From Actinomycetota bacterium (GTDB lineage: Bacteria; Actinomycetota; Actinomycetes; Streptosporangiales; Streptosporangiaceae), in the NCBI GenBank assembly GCA_027314515.1, contig DAHVAR010000025.1, positions 1 through 51,130 of the forward strand: a stretch of DNA of 51,130 nucleotides. The letters run 5' to 3'. The translations under genes and the position numbers were made by a program. This document shows, piece by piece, positions 50,394-51,130 of the stretch. Positions within the stretch are counted from its first letter, which is position 1. Every line of letters begins with the position of its first letter. The notes below the pieces were generated by a model. The model worked only from the letters and a program-made list of their open reading frames with translations, did not search any database and was not told where the DNA came from.

Positions 50394-50689
50394 GGCCAGG
50401 TGCGCCATACCCACGTCGGCGGGCTGAGCGGCTGCCGGGCCCGGGCTTTGAAACGGTCATGCATGGTGATTAGCCGCATCTCCGGCTTGGGTGCAAGAGG
50501 TGTCTCGTCGGAAGCCCTCAGATTTCGGGGCGCGGCCGGGTGAGGGCTGGCGTCGGCCGGTCAGTGACGGCTGCCGTTCATGGCAGGGCCGCGAGAGGCG
50601 TGCCGGGGCTGGCGCTGCTGGCGGGCCTGCTTGCGGGCGGTCAGGCACTTCTGGGCGGGTTTCCCGGTCCGGGGGCCTACCCTGGTGTC
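50394..50689. other. junction region without a recognised gene
   Basis: About 300 bases between the integrase fragment and the antitoxin gene. Frames here are short or unconvincing. The promoter of the VapBC-like pair should lie near its right end. Confidence 0.35.
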
Positions 50690-50944
50690 ATGGCGATGAC
50701 CGTGCACCTTCCTGACAGCCTCGCGGCCGTGCTGGAGGCCGAGGCGGCCCGCCGCGGCCAGACCCCGGACCAGGTCGCCGCGGAACTGCTCGCCGAGCGG
50801 CTCCCGCACGCAGGGGCACCCCGGCGGCGGCTGGCGTTCGCCGGGATCGGCGCGTCGTCCTCAGGCCGCTCGGCGGCTGACGCCGACGAGATGCTGGCCG
50901 AGGGATTCGGCCGCGACACCGACACCGACGCCAGCGCTGGCTGA
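50690..50944 (+). CDS. VapB-like antitoxin
   Basis: A protein of 84 residues. MTVHLPDSLAAVLEAEAARR and GQTPDQVAAELLAERL form a ribbon-helix-helix DNA-binding domain that usually binds the pair's own promoter. The C-terminal half (RRRLAFAGIGASSSGRSAAD, then ADEMLAEGFGRD) is the toxin-neutralising tail typical of actinobacterial VapB proteins. ATG 50690 is chosen where the domain starts; the frame extends upstream. The toxin gene begins 6 bases after the stop. Confidence 0.78.
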   Translation: MAMTVHLPDSLAAVLEAEAARRGQTPDQVAAELLAERLPHAGAPRRRLAFAGIGASSSGRSAADADEMLAEGFGRDTDTDASAG

Positions 50945-50949
50945 GCGGC

Positions 50950-51130
50950 GTGCTGGTCGTCGACACCGGGCCGCTGGTCGCGGCCGCGGACCGGTGCGTC
51001 ATTGAGAGAGCCCTGGCCAGCCTGGATGGCGACAGCTCGCTGGCGGCCCGCATGCTGCGCGGCGAGTTCACGAACCGGCTGAAGATGATGAGGGGTACGG
51101 AAGCAGAGTCCAACGTGTTCAACCGCCGGG
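50950..51130 (+). pseudogene. VapC-like PIN toxin, altered after the first 15 residues, runs off the window
   Basis: GTG 50950 opens with LVVDTGPLVAAADR, the first catalytic aspartate strand of PIN-domain ribonucleases, which cut RNA. After ADR the expected D/H-containing helix is replaced by CVIERALASLDGDSSLAARM and further residues that do not fit the family. The frame is still open at the edge. I suspect an insertion or recombination near 50994, so the toxin is probably inactive. If the frame is real protein, it would be a chimera. Confidence 0.5.

Overview
The window is GC-rich throughout, uses many GTG starts, and carries genes typical of Actinomycetia: DUF3145, DUF5709, DUF5998, DUF6230/DUF6114, DUF4191, a GlnR-type box before glnA, and the lpd-sucB-TIGR01777-lipB/lipA-DUF4191-RDD-glnA neighbourhood. 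It is most likely a chromosome segment of a filamentous actinomycete related to Streptomyces, Streptosporangiales or Catenulisporales. No species call is possible from the sequence alone. No rRNA, tRNA or CRISPR array was seen.

Layout. 1-6.3 kb is a decayed accessory region: an ISAzo13-type transposase running off the left edge, a frameshifted endonuclease/exonuclease/phosphatase gene, a GNAT gene, a multiply frameshifted relic, a methyltransferase behind a long-armed inverted repeat, an inositol-phosphate-synthase-like gene and a sliding-clamp-like fragment. 6.3-10.6 kb holds small stress and metabolic genes: SRPBCC, GNAT, lactonase-type MBL hydrolase, UspA, a flavin-binding split-barrel protein and an ECF sigma factor. 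10.9-13.7 kb is one large adenylate cyclase/STAND ATPase regulator. 14.5-17.7 kb is a tightly overlapping three-gene module made of a Replic_Relax-like protein, a membrane-anchored HerA/VirD4-like ATPase and a membrane J-domain protein. It resembles a chromosomally resident DNA-transfer machine and is the best candidate for an undescribed system here.

17.6-30.5 kb is mixed housekeeping and regulation: DMT transporter, DUF5709, rhodanese, a phosphodiesterase-like gene with DUF5998, cold-shock protein, RibD-like reductase, HIT protein, a two-component system, alpha/beta hydrolase, DUF6230/DUF6114, ChrB-like protein and a COG4280 membrane protein. 30.6-46.7 kb is core metabolism: leucyl aminopeptidase, E3 and E2 of 2-oxoacid dehydrogenases, lipoate synthesis (lipB, lipA), a histidyl-tRNA synthetase, a secreted HtrA-like protease and glutamine synthetase. 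LipB and LipA make the lipoyl group carried by SucB and reoxidised by Lpd, so these genes form one functional set. About 4.8 kb of other genes, including a dead ATPase gene, separates lipB from lipA.

46.7-51.1 kb, just downstream of glnA, is a graveyard of tyrosine recombinases. Pieces of several integrases lie in opposing orientations around an intact GrpB gene. It is followed by a VapBC-like pair whose toxin departs from its family pattern shortly before the window ends.
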